A DNA stretch of 38,620 nt from Bacteroidota bacterium (GCA_030622635.1 JAUXFX010000007.1:1-38620); one strand, 5' to 3'; positions 8,297 through 16,512 are shown, counted from the stretch's first letter. Translations and numbers: made by a program. The notes: generated by a model not told the origin, from the letters alone.

Positions 8297-9511
8297 GTGA
8301 TTTTACATAATAAAGAGTACATAAAGCGCCAGTATTACTTACAGAAAGCTCTCTCTTTTGTGGATAAAAACCTGATAAAAGTCTTTACTGGTCAAAGGCG
8401 TACAGGTAAAAGTTATATGATGTTGCAGGTTATGGACGAAATACTTGAGATTCATCCCCTGGCACAAATCATATTTATTGATAAGGAATTAATGGCTTTT
8501 GATTTTATAAAGAATGCTGAAGATTTAATGAACTACCTGTCAGAAAAAATCAATAATAAGAAACGTGCATATATTTTTATTGATGAAGTGCAGGAAATAT
8601 TTGAATTTGAGAAAGTTCTTCGCAGCATTTTAAATGAAGGAATAGCTGATATCTGGTGCACGGGCAGTAATGCAGAAATCCTAACAGGCGAACTGGCTGA
8701 CCGTTTGAGTGGCCGTTATGTTGAGATACAAATACACGGACTGAGTTATCTTGAATTTCTCGAGTTTCATTCTTTAGATAATGTAAATGAAAGCCTGTTT
8801 AAATACTTAAAATACGGCGGTCTTCCAAATTTAAGAAACATACCATTGGAAGAAAATACTGCTTTTGATTATTTAAAATCAATAAATTCCACGGTATTGC
8901 TTAAAGATGTTATTAAAAGACATCAAATAAGAAATGTTTCAGTACTTGAAAATTTAATACGTTACCTCGCTGATAATACAGGCAGTTTGTTTTCTGCCAC
9001 CAGTATAAGCAAATTCCTGAAATCACAGGGACAAAAAATTTCTTCTTCCATTATCTCAAATTACCTCTCCTACATTTTGGATTCCTATTATCTTATCAAA
9101 GCCCGGCGTTTTGACCTTCAGGGAAAAAGAATTTTTGAAATCAATGAAAAATACTATTTTGAAGACCTTGGTTTACGAAATGCATGGCTTGGGTATCAAC
9201 CGATGCATATCAACAAACTCATAGAAAACGTGGTATTTAAACATATTTTGGAACAAGAATTTAAAATAACAATAGGCCAACTTGGTGATAAAAAAATTGA
9301 CTTTGTATCGGAAAAACCCGGTAAAAGAATTTATATTCAGTGTGCTTATTTAATCCCCGATAACAAAACCCGCGAAAGGGAGTTTGGCAACCTTTTGAAA
9401 ATAAAGGACAATCATAGAAAGATGGTAATAAGCATGGATGAACCATCCGGGGGAAATATTGAAGGTATTGAACACATACATTTAAGGGATTTTTTAAGCA
9501 CGAGATTTTAA
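8297..9511 (+). CDS. AAA_14/DUF4143 family ATPase, GTG start
   Basis: Member of a large family of P-loop ATPases, common in anaerobes and archaea, whose cellular role is not established. The 404 residues are of usual family length. Walker A is TGQRRTGKS (~32-40). Walker B is RAYIFIDEVQEIF, and a sensor-like segment reads WCTGSNAEIL. The conserved GRYVEIQIHGLSYLEFLEF follows, and then a C-terminal DUF4143 region with a PD-(D/E)XK-like end (IDFVSEKPGKRIYIQC). The start is GTG at 8297: the overlapping ATG at 8295 meets TGA at once, and no earlier in-frame ATG is visible. The gene stands alone between direct repeats (X1/X2 and Y1/Y2), which suggests it moves or duplicates as a cassette. No toxin or antitoxin partner is seen beside it. 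Confidence 0.85.
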   Translation: MILHNKEYIKRQYYLQKALSFVDKNLIKVFTGQRRTGKSYMMLQVMDEILEIHPLAQIIFIDKELMAFDFIKNAEDLMNYLSEKINNKKRAYIFIDEVQEIFEFEKVLRSILNEGIADIWCTGSNAEILTGELADRLSGRYVEIQIHGLSYLEFLEFHSLDNVNESLFKYLKYGGLPNLRNIPLEENTAFDYLKSINSTVLLKDVIKRHQIRNVSVLENLIRYLADNTGSLFSATSISKFLKSQGQKISSSIISNYLSYILDSYYLIKARRFDLQGKRIFEINEKYYFEDLGLRNAWLGYQPMHINKLIENVVFKHILEQEFKITIGQLGDKKIDFVSEKPGKRIYIQCAYLIPDNKTREREFGNLLKIKDNHRKMVISMDEPSGGNIEGIEHIHLRDFLSTRF

Positions 9512-9569
9512 TTGGGGGTTGGTATTAGCAATTAAAGAATCTTTCTTTTCTATACGCCAGCCTTTTTTA
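9505..9569 (+). repeat. Block X2, direct repeat of X1 at the ATPase 3' end
   Basis: It starts in the last ATPase codons and continues AATTGGGGG ... CAATTAAAGAATCTTTCTTTTC and TACGCCAGCC. It is a clear but imperfect direct repeat of 8076-8140, so together the two copies frame the ATPase coding sequence. Confidence 0.6.
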
Positions 9570-9577
9570 TAGAAAAT

Positions 9578-9604
9578 TCTCCAGATTTTAAAAAATCTGG
9601 AGGA
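9578..9604. terminator. Hairpin after the ATPase
   Basis: TCTCCAGATTTT and AAAATCTGGAGGA (within 9578-9604) form a ~12-bp stem with a very short loop, ~65 bp beyond the ATPase stop. There is no strong T-run on the plus side, so a terminator role is only plausible. Confidence 0.4.
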
Positions 9605-9639
9605 TTTAGACAACGACATACATAACGCCAACCAAACAC

Positions 9640-9832
9640 TCTGCTAATTTTATTGTAAAACGCCGGCAAAGTGCTTTGTTAGCTTTTCTGCAATATGCTT
9701 ACAAGGCAATTTTACCGGCAGAGGTGCAGGACGATGGATGAAGTACTTTGCCGACAGAGGTGCAGGACGATGGAGTTCCCTCACCCCCGCTAAAGCGGGA
9801 GATTCGGGATGACACTTGCCTATTCACAAACT
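9640..9832 (+). repeat. Block Y2, direct repeat of the right half of Y1
   Basis: TTGTAAAACGCCGGCAAAGT (from about 9653) through CCCGCTAAAGCGGG (9786-9799) and GGATGACACTTG (9807-9818) matches 7910-8055 in the same orientation. An internal GTGCAGGACGATGGA unit is doubled here but single in Y1. The left inverted end is missing. The block ends ~25 bp from the stop of the FISUMP gene. Confidence 0.7.
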
Positions 9833-9854
9833 TTACTTGTCAAGTGGTCAACAC

Positions 9855-11171
9855 TCAGTCCTTGAGGCAACGGACGGAGTAACCGTAGCCCTTATCTCGG
9901 CCTCCACTGTAGACGCCATCGCCATTGTAGTAGAGCATCCGGTGCCAAGCGGTCGAACTACTGCTCTCGCTCGACGACCAGAATTGGCCGTAGAAGATGA
10001 GGCTGTGGAACGAACCAGTGAGGGAGTGGCGGTTGCCCCCGGGTAGACCTGTGAACCCACTGGAATTTGTTGCTCCTGTATTCGGTGATTTCCAATGTGC
10101 TGTGCCGACTTCTTTCATTTTTCCACCTGCTACACTACTTCCTCCAAGAAAATCAGTTAGAGTTGTCCATTCATCATAACTCGGCAGATGCCACCCATTT
10201 GGGCAAATACCCTGTGTGCCTTGTTGGGTTGTATATTGCATCATTTCGTTCCATTGGTATAAAGCTCCATATTCATCACAATTAGCTTCGTTGTCATCAT
10301 AACAGAATTTTTCAATAGTTCCGTTATTACTCATATTTTGAGAACCATTAATACGTGTTCCAACATTAAGGTTTTCTTTTAACCAGCATTGATTACCTAT
10401 TAAAACAGTGTTATAAACATTACCGTCTTCATCGGTAACTGTTGGTATACCCGGGCATGGTATCCCTTCAATTATCTCAAATATATAAATTTTATTATTC
10501 TGCGGAGCATCCTCAATCACATCGCTTCCTGCAATTCCTTCAATTGTTTTTGCATAACCAATATACTGTAAATCATCACCAGGATTAAATACAAAATTAT
10601 TAATAGCTTTTTGAGATTTAAAACTAATAATATTGTTATCAAAACCATTATAAACTAATTTGCATTGTATTTTATTATTGCTATTTATATTTACCATTTT
10701 AATTGTTTTACTTACACTGTTTCCTTTTGCAGTAAACAAATAATACTTTTCTTTCCCTATATAAAAGGTGAATGAATGATTGCCGGAAATTAAAGTATTC
10801 TCAAAAAAAGCTACTTCTCTGCCTACAATATCCCGAATAGTGATTCTAATATGTTCTTTTTCCGGTAAATACAAATTAACTGTTGTTTTTCCTTCAAAAG
10901 GATTGGGATAATTCTGCGAAACAAAAAAGCTGTTTTTCTCTACTCCATCATTATTAGTAATACCAACAATATATTCCAATAGCAGTGTAGTATCAGGTGC
11001 ATAAAGCATTGTATCTCCACCTTGCGTCAGGTTCTTGATAAAGATACTGTCCAAAGGAACATACTGCCCGTTGTTTTCTGCTGTGAAAGTTAATTCCATT
11101 GTGGGTTTTTGGCTAAAGGCATTTACAAAAAACCCAACTGCCAAAATTGAAAGAAGAATTTTTGTTTTCAT
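9855..11171 (-). CDS. Secreted FISUMP-domain protein with a DGR-like variable C-terminus
   Basis: Signal peptide MKTKILLSILAVGFFVNAFS comes first. A segment with the look of a T9SS sorting domain follows, but inside the protein (~85-160: NYPNPFEGKTTVNLYLPEKE, then IRDIVGREVAF). The C-terminal half is a Fibrobacter succinogenes major paralogous (FISUMP) domain: VTDEDGNVYNTVLIGNQCWL, LKENLNVGT, then GICPNGWHLPSYDEWTTLTDFLGG, and finally GYSVRCLKD. This fold is C-type-lectin-like and is a known target class of diversity-generating retroelements. The last 64 codons (GLPGGNRHS ... RCLKD) differ in base use from the rest: about 57% GC against ~22-35%, with 36 of 64 codons ending in C. The start at 11171 is fixed by the signal peptide. 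A surface binding or adhesion role is inference. Confidence 0.88.
   Translation of the reverse strand: MKTKILLSILAVGFFVNAFSQKPTMELTFTAENNGQYVPLDSIFIKNLTQGGDTMLYAPDTTLLLEYIVGITNNDGVEKNSFFVSQNYPNPFEGKTTVNLYLPEKEHIRITIRDIVGREVAFFENTLISGNHSFTFYIGKEKYYLFTAKGNSVSKTIKMVNINSNNKIQCKLVYNGFDNNIISFKSQKAINNFVFNPGDDLQYIGYAKTIEGIAGSDVIEDAPQNNKIYIFEIIEGIPCPGIPTVTDEDGNVYNTVLIGNQCWLKENLNVGTRINGSQNMSNNGTIEKFCYDDNEANCDEYGALYQWNEMMQYTTQQGTQGICPNGWHLPSYDEWTTLTDFLGGSSVAGGKMKEVGTAHWKSPNTGATNSSGFTGLPGGNRHSLTGSFHSLIFYGQFWSSSESSSSTAWHRMLYYNGDGVYSGGRDKGYGYSVRCLKD
9858..10049 (-). other. Candidate DGR variable region (VR) at the 3' end of the FISUMP gene
   Basis: The segment begins at the G-L-P-G-G codons and ends at the gene's last codons. 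GC is 34/60 in each of the windows 9901-9960 and 9961-10020, an island in AT-rich DNA. Codons at presumed variable positions are mostly NNC/NNT (CAC, CTC, TAC, AAT, GGC, GAT, GTC, AGT, CGA), as expected if AAC/AAT-rich template codons had A replaced at random. Fixed-looking blocks (W-S-S-S-E, A-W, and G-Y-S-V-R-C-L-K-D ending in CGTTGCCTCAAGGAC) resemble the scaffold and the initiation end of known Bacteroidota VRs. No template repeat or reverse transcriptase is seen in the window. Confidence 0.6.
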
Positions 11172-11220
11172 AAAATTCGATTTTAAAAATACATAATATG
11201 GGTAAGGATTGTATAAAAAT

Positions 11221-11262
11221 TCAAATTATGTTCCTATGAAAATATTATAGAAATGGAATGTT
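11221..11262. repeat. Right half of the palindromic element (copy D)
   Basis: AAATTATGTTCCTATGAAAA and TATTATAGAAATGGAATGTT match the right half of copy C (16554-16593) almost base for base, but no left arm is present. It lies upstream of the FISUMP gene and downstream of relA. The motif GTCCATAAAGTC (11284-11295) next to it also occurs beside copy C. Confidence 0.65.
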
Positions 11263-11342
11263 AAACCATTCAACTATTTAGTTAGTCCATAAAGTCAAAC
11301 AAATTACGAATTAAAGCACCAAAACTTGGTGCTTGTCATTTG

Positions 11343-13553
11343 TTATTTTTGATATTTATTCAAACTATCAATCCTTGTAGCTTTATTAACTCCTTTAATT
11401 TTTACCAATTTAAACAGCAACTCATCCAAATGCTTGGTGTCTTTTACACTAACTTTAATTTTCCCTTCAAACATTCCGTTTTTTGAATCAGCAGAAATTG
11501 ACATCATATTAACTTTCAGGTCGTTTGAAATTACTTTTGAAATTTGCTTTAACAAACCAATTTCATCAACACCTGTTACTTTTATAATTGTTTGGAAATG
11601 TATCTGATCCGCATCTTTCCATTTTACATCAATTATACGGTAATCATATTTTGAAAGCATTTGTGCTGCATTAGGGCAGTTTACTCTGTGGATTGTAATT
11701 CCTTTGCCAACAGTAATAAATCCAAAAACAGCATCTCCCGATATTGGATTACAGCACTTGGCTAAACTATAGGTGATATTTTTTATTTTATCATCAATTT
11801 CTAAAAACTCTTCCTCAGATTTTTCAAGCTGTTTGCTTATTTCTTCATAGGCAATAGTTTTACTCTCACCATTTTTTTTCGGTAAAGCATTACCGGCCTT
11901 TTCAACTAAAAGCTTTTTTACTTCTGCTAAATTCACTTTCTCAACTGCAATGGAATAATACAGATCAACCGACGATTTAAATTTATAATGTTTTATCAAC
12001 TTGTCAATTGACTCATCATTAAAAGGTATTTTCCAGTTTTTCAATTTTCGTCTTAAAATCTGATTTCCATTATCTGCTTCTTTATATTTATCTTCCAGCA
12101 ATGAACGTTTGATCCTACTTTTTGCTTTATTAGTAACAACTAAATTCAACCAGTCAAGCTTTGGTTTTTGATTTTTAGTTGTAATAATTTCAACTTTATC
12201 TCCGTTTTGAAGCACATGTTTAATCTGGACTAATCTATTATTAACTTTAGCACCGCTGCATTTAGAGCCGACATCAGTATGTATTTCGTATGCAAAGTCC
12301 AGCACGGTCGAACCGTATTCTAATTTTTTAAGGTCGCCATTTGGAGTGAAAATATAAACTTTATCATTCGGACTGTCTTTTTTCCTACCTGCTTCAATAT
12401 CAAAGTTAATTTGTTCAGGATTTTCCAAAATATCCCTGATTTGATTTAACCATTCCTCGCTATCTTTTTTCTTATCAAGCCCTTTGTATATCCAGTGAGC
12501 TGCCCTGCCTTTCTCTGCAACCTCATCCATTCGTTTGGTTCTTATCTGAACTTCAACCCATTTTTTGTTCTGACCAAGCACAGTTGTATGTAATGATTCA
12601 TAACCACTTGCTTTAGGAGTTGTTATCCAGTCACGAAGCCGTTTTGGATTTGGCTGGAAAATATCAGTTACAATTGAATAAATCCGCCAGCAGTCTAATT
12701 TTTCATTTTTTAATTTACTATTGCTAATTATCCTGATTGCAAAAAGATCAAAAACCTGTTCAAATTCCAGATTTTGCTTTTTCATCTTATTCCATATACT
12801 ATGGATGGATTTCGGACGCCCGATAATATCACAGTCTATTTTTTGAAGGATCAGTTTACGTTGAATCGGGTCAATAAATTCCTGTATAAAAACATTTCGT
12901 TTGGATTTTGTTGCCTGAAGATTTTTTGATACCTCATTATAGATTTCAGGGTTTTCGTATTTCATTAACAGCTCCTCCAGCTCCGACTTAATATTATACA
13001 AACCAAGGCGGTGGGCTATTGGAATATATAAATATGAAACCTCAGAAGAGAATTTTTGTTGCTTTTCCTTAGAAAATGAATTAATATTTCGCATATCATT
13101 AAGCCGATGGGCAAGCTTAATCAGGATTACCCTGATGTCATTAATTAGAGTAAGAAAGAGTTTTCTGAAATTTTCAGATTGCAGGGAAATTTTTTCTGTG
13201 CTTAATTCTGAAACTTTAGCAATGTCCTCAATAATCACAGCAACTGATTTTCCGAACTGATTTTCAATTTCTTCTAATGTAAGATATTTGAATTTAACAA
13301 CATGATATAATAAAGCACAAATAATAGAAGTAATACCTAAGCCAATCTGGTCAACACAAATTTTAGCTACATCAATATTATGACAAATATTAAACTCTCC
13401 TGTATTTGCATAATTTTCAATTTCGGCATTATATGCAATTTCATAGGCACGGTTAACCAAACTTATATCACCCCTTTTCATTAAGGGCTTACATTTATCA
13501 ATTAATTCAAGATATTTTGAATTAATCTGAATTTTAGTTTCTTCACTAATCAT
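11343..13553 (-). CDS. relA: RelA-type (p)ppGpp synthetase with degenerate hydrolase domain
   Basis: Makes the stringent-response alarmone (p)ppGpp from GTP/GDP and ATP. The 736 residues have the long RSH layout: a pseudo-HD domain (~35-155), synthetase (~240-350; GRPKSIHSIWNKM, FDLFAIRII, GYESLHTTVLG, EVQIRTKRMDEVAEKG, AAHW), TGS (~398-460; VYIFTPNGDLKKLEYGSTVL), a zinc-finger/helical part (~600-635; LAKCCNPISGDAVFGFI), and ACT (~660-730). In the HD domain the usual HDxxED is replaced by Y83-H84-V-V-K-F, and the usual LADRLHN reads LAHRLND with His at 149. Hydrolysis is therefore probably lost, as in E. coli RelA. This implies a separate SpoT-like hydrolase elsewhere in the genome. No clear promoter is seen; the floA terminator lies just upstream. 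Confidence 0.92.
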   Translation of the reverse strand: MISEETKIQINSKYLELIDKCKPLMKRGDISLVNRAYEIAYNAEIENYANTGEFNICHNIDVAKICVDQIGLGITSIICALLYHVVKFKYLTLEEIENQFGKSVAVIIEDIAKVSELSTEKISLQSENFRKLFLTLINDIRVILIKLAHRLNDMRNINSFSKEKQQKFSSEVSYLYIPIAHRLGLYNIKSELEELLMKYENPEIYNEVSKNLQATKSKRNVFIQEFIDPIQRKLILQKIDCDIIGRPKSIHSIWNKMKKQNLEFEQVFDLFAIRIISNSKLKNEKLDCWRIYSIVTDIFQPNPKRLRDWITTPKASGYESLHTTVLGQNKKWVEVQIRTKRMDEVAEKGRAAHWIYKGLDKKKDSEEWLNQIRDILENPEQINFDIEAGRKKDSPNDKVYIFTPNGDLKKLEYGSTVLDFAYEIHTDVGSKCSGAKVNNRLVQIKHVLQNGDKVEIITTKNQKPKLDWLNLVVTNKAKSRIKRSLLEDKYKEADNGNQILRRKLKNWKIPFNDESIDKLIKHYKFKSSVDLYYSIAVEKVNLAEVKKLLVEKAGNALPKKNGESKTIAYEEISKQLEKSEEEFLEIDDKIKNITYSLAKCCNPISGDAVFGFITVGKGITIHRVNCPNAAQMLSKYDYRIIDVKWKDADQIHFQTIIKVTGVDEIGLLKQISKVISNDLKVNMMSISADSKNGMFEGKIKVSVKDTKHLDELLFKLVKIKGVNKATRIDSLNKYQK

Positions 13554-13609
13554 TAACCGGCATTTTATATATAATGCTAAAATAAAAAATATTTTTAAGA
13601 AATAAAATA

Positions 13610-13647
13610 AAAAAGCGTTTATATTTTCAAAAACATAAACGCTTTTT
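13610..13647. terminator. Bidirectional-type intrinsic terminator after floA
   Basis: AAAAAGCGTTTAT (13610-13622) pairs perfectly with ATAAACGCTTTTT (13635-13647) around a 12-base AT loop, giving a T-run on either strand. It follows the floA stop (13718) in the direction of transcription and separates that operon from relA. Confidence 0.8.
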
Positions 13648-13650
13648 GAT

Positions 13651-13674
13651 AACCAACGGGTTAACCCGTTGGTT
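13651..13674. repeat. Perfect 24-bp palindrome
   Basis: AACCAACGGGTT followed by AACCCGTTGGTT is fully self-complementary with no loop. It sits between the floA stop and the terminator. The CCAACGGG half also occurs in the motif at 15797-15804. Confidence 0.8.
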
Positions 13675-13717
13675 ATTCTGAATCTTTTTCTTTTAGTATA
13701 ACTACTTTTTACTTATA

Positions 13718-14713
13718 TCATCCCTTATTTTTCTCTTTTGGCTTTGAAATAGGCGTTTCAGCTATTGAATCACGCATTTTTGTATCGGCTTGAATATTCT
13801 GGAATTTATAATAATCCATAATTCCTAAATTACCTTCTCTGAATGCTTCAGCTATAGCTTTCGGAATTTCAGCTTCTGCCTGAATAACATTTGCACGGGC
13901 TTCCTGTGCTTTTGCTTTCATTTCCTGCTCTACTGCAACAGCCATAGCACGGCGCTCTTCTGCTCTTGCCTGTGCAATGTTTTTGTCAGCATTTGCCTGG
14001 TCCATTTGTAACACAGCACCAATATTTTTGCCAATATCAATATCAGCAATATCAATTGAAAGTATTTCAAATGCCGTTCCTGAATCCAGCCCCTTCTCTA
14101 AAACAACTCTTGATATTGAATCAGGATTTTCCAAAACAGATTTATGAGAATCAGCAGAACCGATTGACGAAACCACACCTTCGCCAACCCTTGCAAGAAC
14201 TGTCTCCTCACCTGCACCACCAACCAATTGCTTGATATTTGCACGAACTGTAACACGTGCTTTTGAAATCAACTGAATCCCATCTTTTGCAACAGCAGTA
14301 ACCGGGGGCGTATCAATAACCTTTGGATTTACCGACATTTGAACTGCTTCCAATACATCCCTGCCTGCAAGGTCAATTGCAGTTGCAACTTTAAAATCAA
14401 GTTCTATGTTTGCCTTTTCAGCCGAAATAAGTGCATTTACAACTGATTTTACATGACCTCCTGCTAAATAGTGTGCCTCCATTTCGTTCCTGTTTAATTT
14501 TAAGCCGGCTTTGGTAGCTGCAATCAAACTGGTAACTATAACAGAAGGAGGAACTTTTCTCCATCGCATAAGCACTAACTGCAATAAAGAGATTTTTACT
14601 CCGGATACCAGTGCGGTAAACCATAATCCTACAGGGATAAAATAAAAAATTATCCACAAGCCAAATAAACAACCTATGCCTATGGCGATAATAACTAATA
14701 CATTTGCTTCCAT
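13718..14713 (-). CDS. floA: Flotillin-like protein FloA
   Basis: FloA (UPF0365) is a membrane-anchored scaffold that forms lipid-microdomain assemblies affecting membrane fluidity and protein complexes. The 331 residues match the family length. An N-terminal hydrophobic hairpin (~5-48: [20 protein letters not shown] ...) is followed by the conserved [13 protein letters not shown] and an SPFH-like body ([20 protein letters not shown], then [18 protein letters not shown]). An Ala/Glu-rich coiled coil (~240-300) ends in the family-typical [15 protein letters not shown]. It lies 5 bp after nfeD in the same direction, the usual nfeD-floA pairing. The strong terminator at 13610-13647 ends the unit. 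Confidence 0.95.
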   Translation of the reverse strand: MEANVLVIIAIGIGCLFGLWIIFYFIPVGLWFTALVSGVKISLLQLVLMRWRKVPPSVIVTSLIAATKAGLKLNRNEMEAHYLAGGHVKSVVNALISAEKANIELDFKVATAIDLAGRDVLEAVQMSVNPKVIDTPPVTAVAKDGIQLISKARVTVRANIKQLVGGAGEETVLARVGEGVVSSIGSADSHKSVLENPDSISRVVLEKGLDSGTAFEILSIDIADIDIGKNIGAVLQMDQANADKNIAQARAEERRAMAVAVEQEMKAKAQEARANVIQAEAEIPKAIAEAFREGNLGIMDYYKFQNIQADTKMRDSIAETPISKPKEKNKG

Positions 14714-14718
14714 AATAT

Positions 14719-15186
14719 TTATATTTTAGGTTTAACAATAATTTTATTAAAATTTATTTTTACAACAACAATTTCTGTTTCCTGATCAATAAAATCTCCA
14801 AGTGTATGAACTTCGTAAAATTCTCCATTAATAAGTGCTTTTCCGACAGTAGACAATTTTGACACAGTCTTACCGGTATCCCCTACTTTTAATTTTTTTT
14901 CGTCTATTACATTAACTTTACTTTTTACTTCGGATTTTAGCATTATTTTCTTCCATGTTTTTGATCTAAGTGAAAAACAAAGTGTTATAATTGTCAGTAA
15001 TCCTGTAGCTGCCAAAGTATAATGCCCTGCAGTGCTTCCGTAAACCGAATATGCCTGCCATATTCCAATAGTCATCATAATAAATCCCAATATCCCGAAT
15101 ACTGCATGTCCGGGAATCACTAATATTTCAAGGATTATAAAAATCAATCCGACAACAATCAATACGGCTATAACGGTCCAGGTCAT
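14719..15186 (-). CDS. NfeD-family membrane protein
   Basis: A short NfeD homologue that works with flotillin-like proteins in membrane organisation. Of its 155 residues, ~75 at the N-terminus form three or four transmembrane segments ([52 protein letters not shown]). The C-terminus is an OB-fold typical of NfeD ([20 protein letters not shown], then [19 protein letters not shown]). The family's protease domain is absent, as in the short class. It is the first gene of the nfeD-floA operon. Confidence 0.9.
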   Translation of the reverse strand: MTWTVIAVLIVVGLIFIILEILVIPGHAVFGILGFIMMTIGIWQAYSVYGSTAGHYTLAATGLLTIITLCFSLRSKTWKKIMLKSEVKSKVNVIDEKKLKVGDTGKTVSKLSTVGKALINGEFYEVHTLGDFIDQETEIVVVKINFNKIIVKPKI

Positions 15187-15390
15187 TTTATTTTAATATT
15201 TTATTAAGAATTTCCATTTATTATAGTTATACGTTATTTGTTATATATTATTATCCTGAAAACTTTGCTAAAAAACAAAGTTATTTAGCAAATCCACAAT
15301 TAGTAAGCGATTGCTGAATAACATGTAACTTTTAACATTTAATAATACTACCTGTCAACACACTAAGTAACATAAATTTAACATCATTAA

Positions 15391-15663
15391 TTATTCTATA
15401 GAAACAGTCAAATTTCTGTTGGTCATTTCATCATAAACCGGTTTAAGTTCATAATGTGTTCCTGATTTCACGGCACATTTTCCTTTATAATGAACAATCA
15501 AAGTACATTGTTCTGCCTGATGAGAATCAAGTTCACATACGTCAATTAATGTTTCAATAACAAAATCAAAAGAATTAAAATCATCATTATAAAGAATAAG
15601 TTCTTTAATTTCAGATAAATCTTCCTTTGTGTCTTTTAAAACCTGAACTTTTTCTTTAACCAT
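15391..15663 (-). CDS. clpS: ATP-dependent Clp protease adaptor ClpS
   Basis: ClpS binds N-degron substrates and delivers them to ClpAP/ClpCP for degradation. The 90 residues match the family. The core LYNDDFNSFDFVIETLIDVC contains the N-degron pocket residues (NDD). The QAEQCTLIVHYKGKCAVKSG stretch is the usual helix-strand part that docks on the Clp ATPase N-domain. It lies 204 bp from nfeD and is probably its own unit. The start at 15663 gives the standard charged N-terminal tail. Confidence 0.93.
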   Translation of the reverse strand: MVKEKVQVLKDTKEDLSEIKELILYNDDFNSFDFVIETLIDVCELDSHQAEQCTLIVHYKGKCAVKSGTHYELKPVYDEMTNRNLTVSIE

Positions 15664-15683
15664 TTTTTAACAAATTAATGAAA

Positions 15684-15691
15684 CAAAAATA
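15684..15691 (-). promoter_or_regulatory. Candidate clpS promoter -7 box
   Basis: On the minus strand TATTTTTG (complement CAAAAATA on plus) fits TAnnTTTG and sits ~20 bases before the clpS ATG. A TTG lies upstream at slightly short spacing. Confidence 0.4.
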
Positions 15692-15794
15692 AGTTGTTAA
15701 AATTACAATAAATTTCTTAAAAAAAATTAATTTTACCAAAAACGTTAAATTTTTTTATAATTTTAGTCTCATTTACTTTTATATTTTTACTTTC

Positions 15795-15822
15795 GACCAA
15801 CGGGAGTCCGTATGGATGTCTT
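15795..15822. repeat. Interspersed CATCCATACGGACTCCC-TTGGTC motif
   Basis: GACCAACGGGAG and TCCGTATGGATG on plus (15796-15819) are the reverse complement of the motif seen at ~205-250 and, in shortened form, at 25201-25230. The first possible ATG of the NUDIX gene falls inside it. Confidence 0.55.
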
Positions 15823-15836
15823 TTATCTTTTCACAT

Positions 15837-16481
15837 ATGCTTGATTTCAATAAATTCATAACAGCTTTAAAAGGAAGAATTTCAATGCCTTTACCCGGCA
15901 AGGAAGCACAGTTGCTAATGGCGCCGCCTACAAGGTCGGAATATCTGAAAAATTTACCGGATAATTATAAAATTAAGAAAAGCAGCATACTGATACTTTT
16001 TTATCCCTGCAACAATTCGGTTAAAACAGTACTTATCCGGCGTGCTAAATATAATGGTATTCACAGCGGACAAATTTCATTTCCCGGCGGACAATTTGAA
16101 AAACCCGATAATAACCTTACTGAAACTGCCTTAAGAGAAACAAAAGAGGAAATCGGTATTGATATTTCAAAAATCAATATTATCGGTAATATTTCAGAAT
16201 TATTTATACCTCCAAGCCTTTTTTTAGTACTTCCTGTATTAGGATATACTAAAAAAATTCCTCATTTTGTTGCAGACAAAAAAGAAGTGGATGAAATTTT
16301 TCAAATCAATTTATCCGACCTTCTTGATAAAAACAAAATCTGCGAAAAGCAAGTAATAAACAGTGAAAATATTAAGATTAACGTTCCTTGCTTTTTTATT
16401 GAAGATTCAATAATCTGGGGTGCAACAGCAATGGTAATCAGTGAATTGATTCAGGTTATCAGGGATGTGATTGATAATTAG
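15837..16481 (+). CDS. CoA pyrophosphatase-type NUDIX hydrolase
   Basis: Probably hydrolyses the pyrophosphate of coenzyme A or its derivatives to 4'-phosphopantetheine and 3',5'-ADP. The NUDIX box GGQFEKPDNNLTETALRETK plus EEIGID is complete. It is preceded by the CoA-specific element LIRRAKYNGIHSGQISFPGG. The N-terminus (LPGKEAQLLMAPPTR) also matches this subfamily. I choose ATG 15837 (MLDFNKFITAL) over the ATG at 15816 because the latter lies in an interspersed repeat and adds only MSFIFSH. The gene stands alone and converges on osmC, with palindromic element copy C in the gap. Confidence 0.9.
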   Translation: MLDFNKFITALKGRISMPLPGKEAQLLMAPPTRSEYLKNLPDNYKIKKSSILILFYPCNNSVKTVLIRRAKYNGIHSGQISFPGGQFEKPDNNLTETALRETKEEIGIDISKINIIGNISELFIPPSLFLVLPVLGYTKKIPHFVADKKEVDEIFQINLSDLLDKNKICEKQVINSENIKINVPCFFIEDSIIWGATAMVISELIQVIRDVIDN

Positions 16482-16512
16482 TGTCAGTCCATAAAGTCCG
16501 ATAGTTTATACA

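Larger units (their letters stand above)
9512..9854. other. Gene-free region between the ATPase and FISUMP genes
   Basis: Occupied by X2, a hairpin (9578-9604) and Y2. The plus-strand open frame from 9816 runs antisense through the GC-rich FISUMP 3' end and is not a gene. No DGR template repeat is recognisable in this gap. Confidence 0.5.

Noticed and set aside
9816-10285. Plus-strand open frames over the FISUMP 3' end
   Set aside because: They are antisense to the GC-rich variable region, where stops are rare by composition; no domain or signal peptide is visible.
9500-13600. Search for a DGR reverse transcriptase, Avd or template repeat near the VR
   Set aside because: No reading frame has RT motifs such as YxDD, and I saw no second copy of the CGTTGCCTCAAGGAC end; neighbours are an ATPase and relA.
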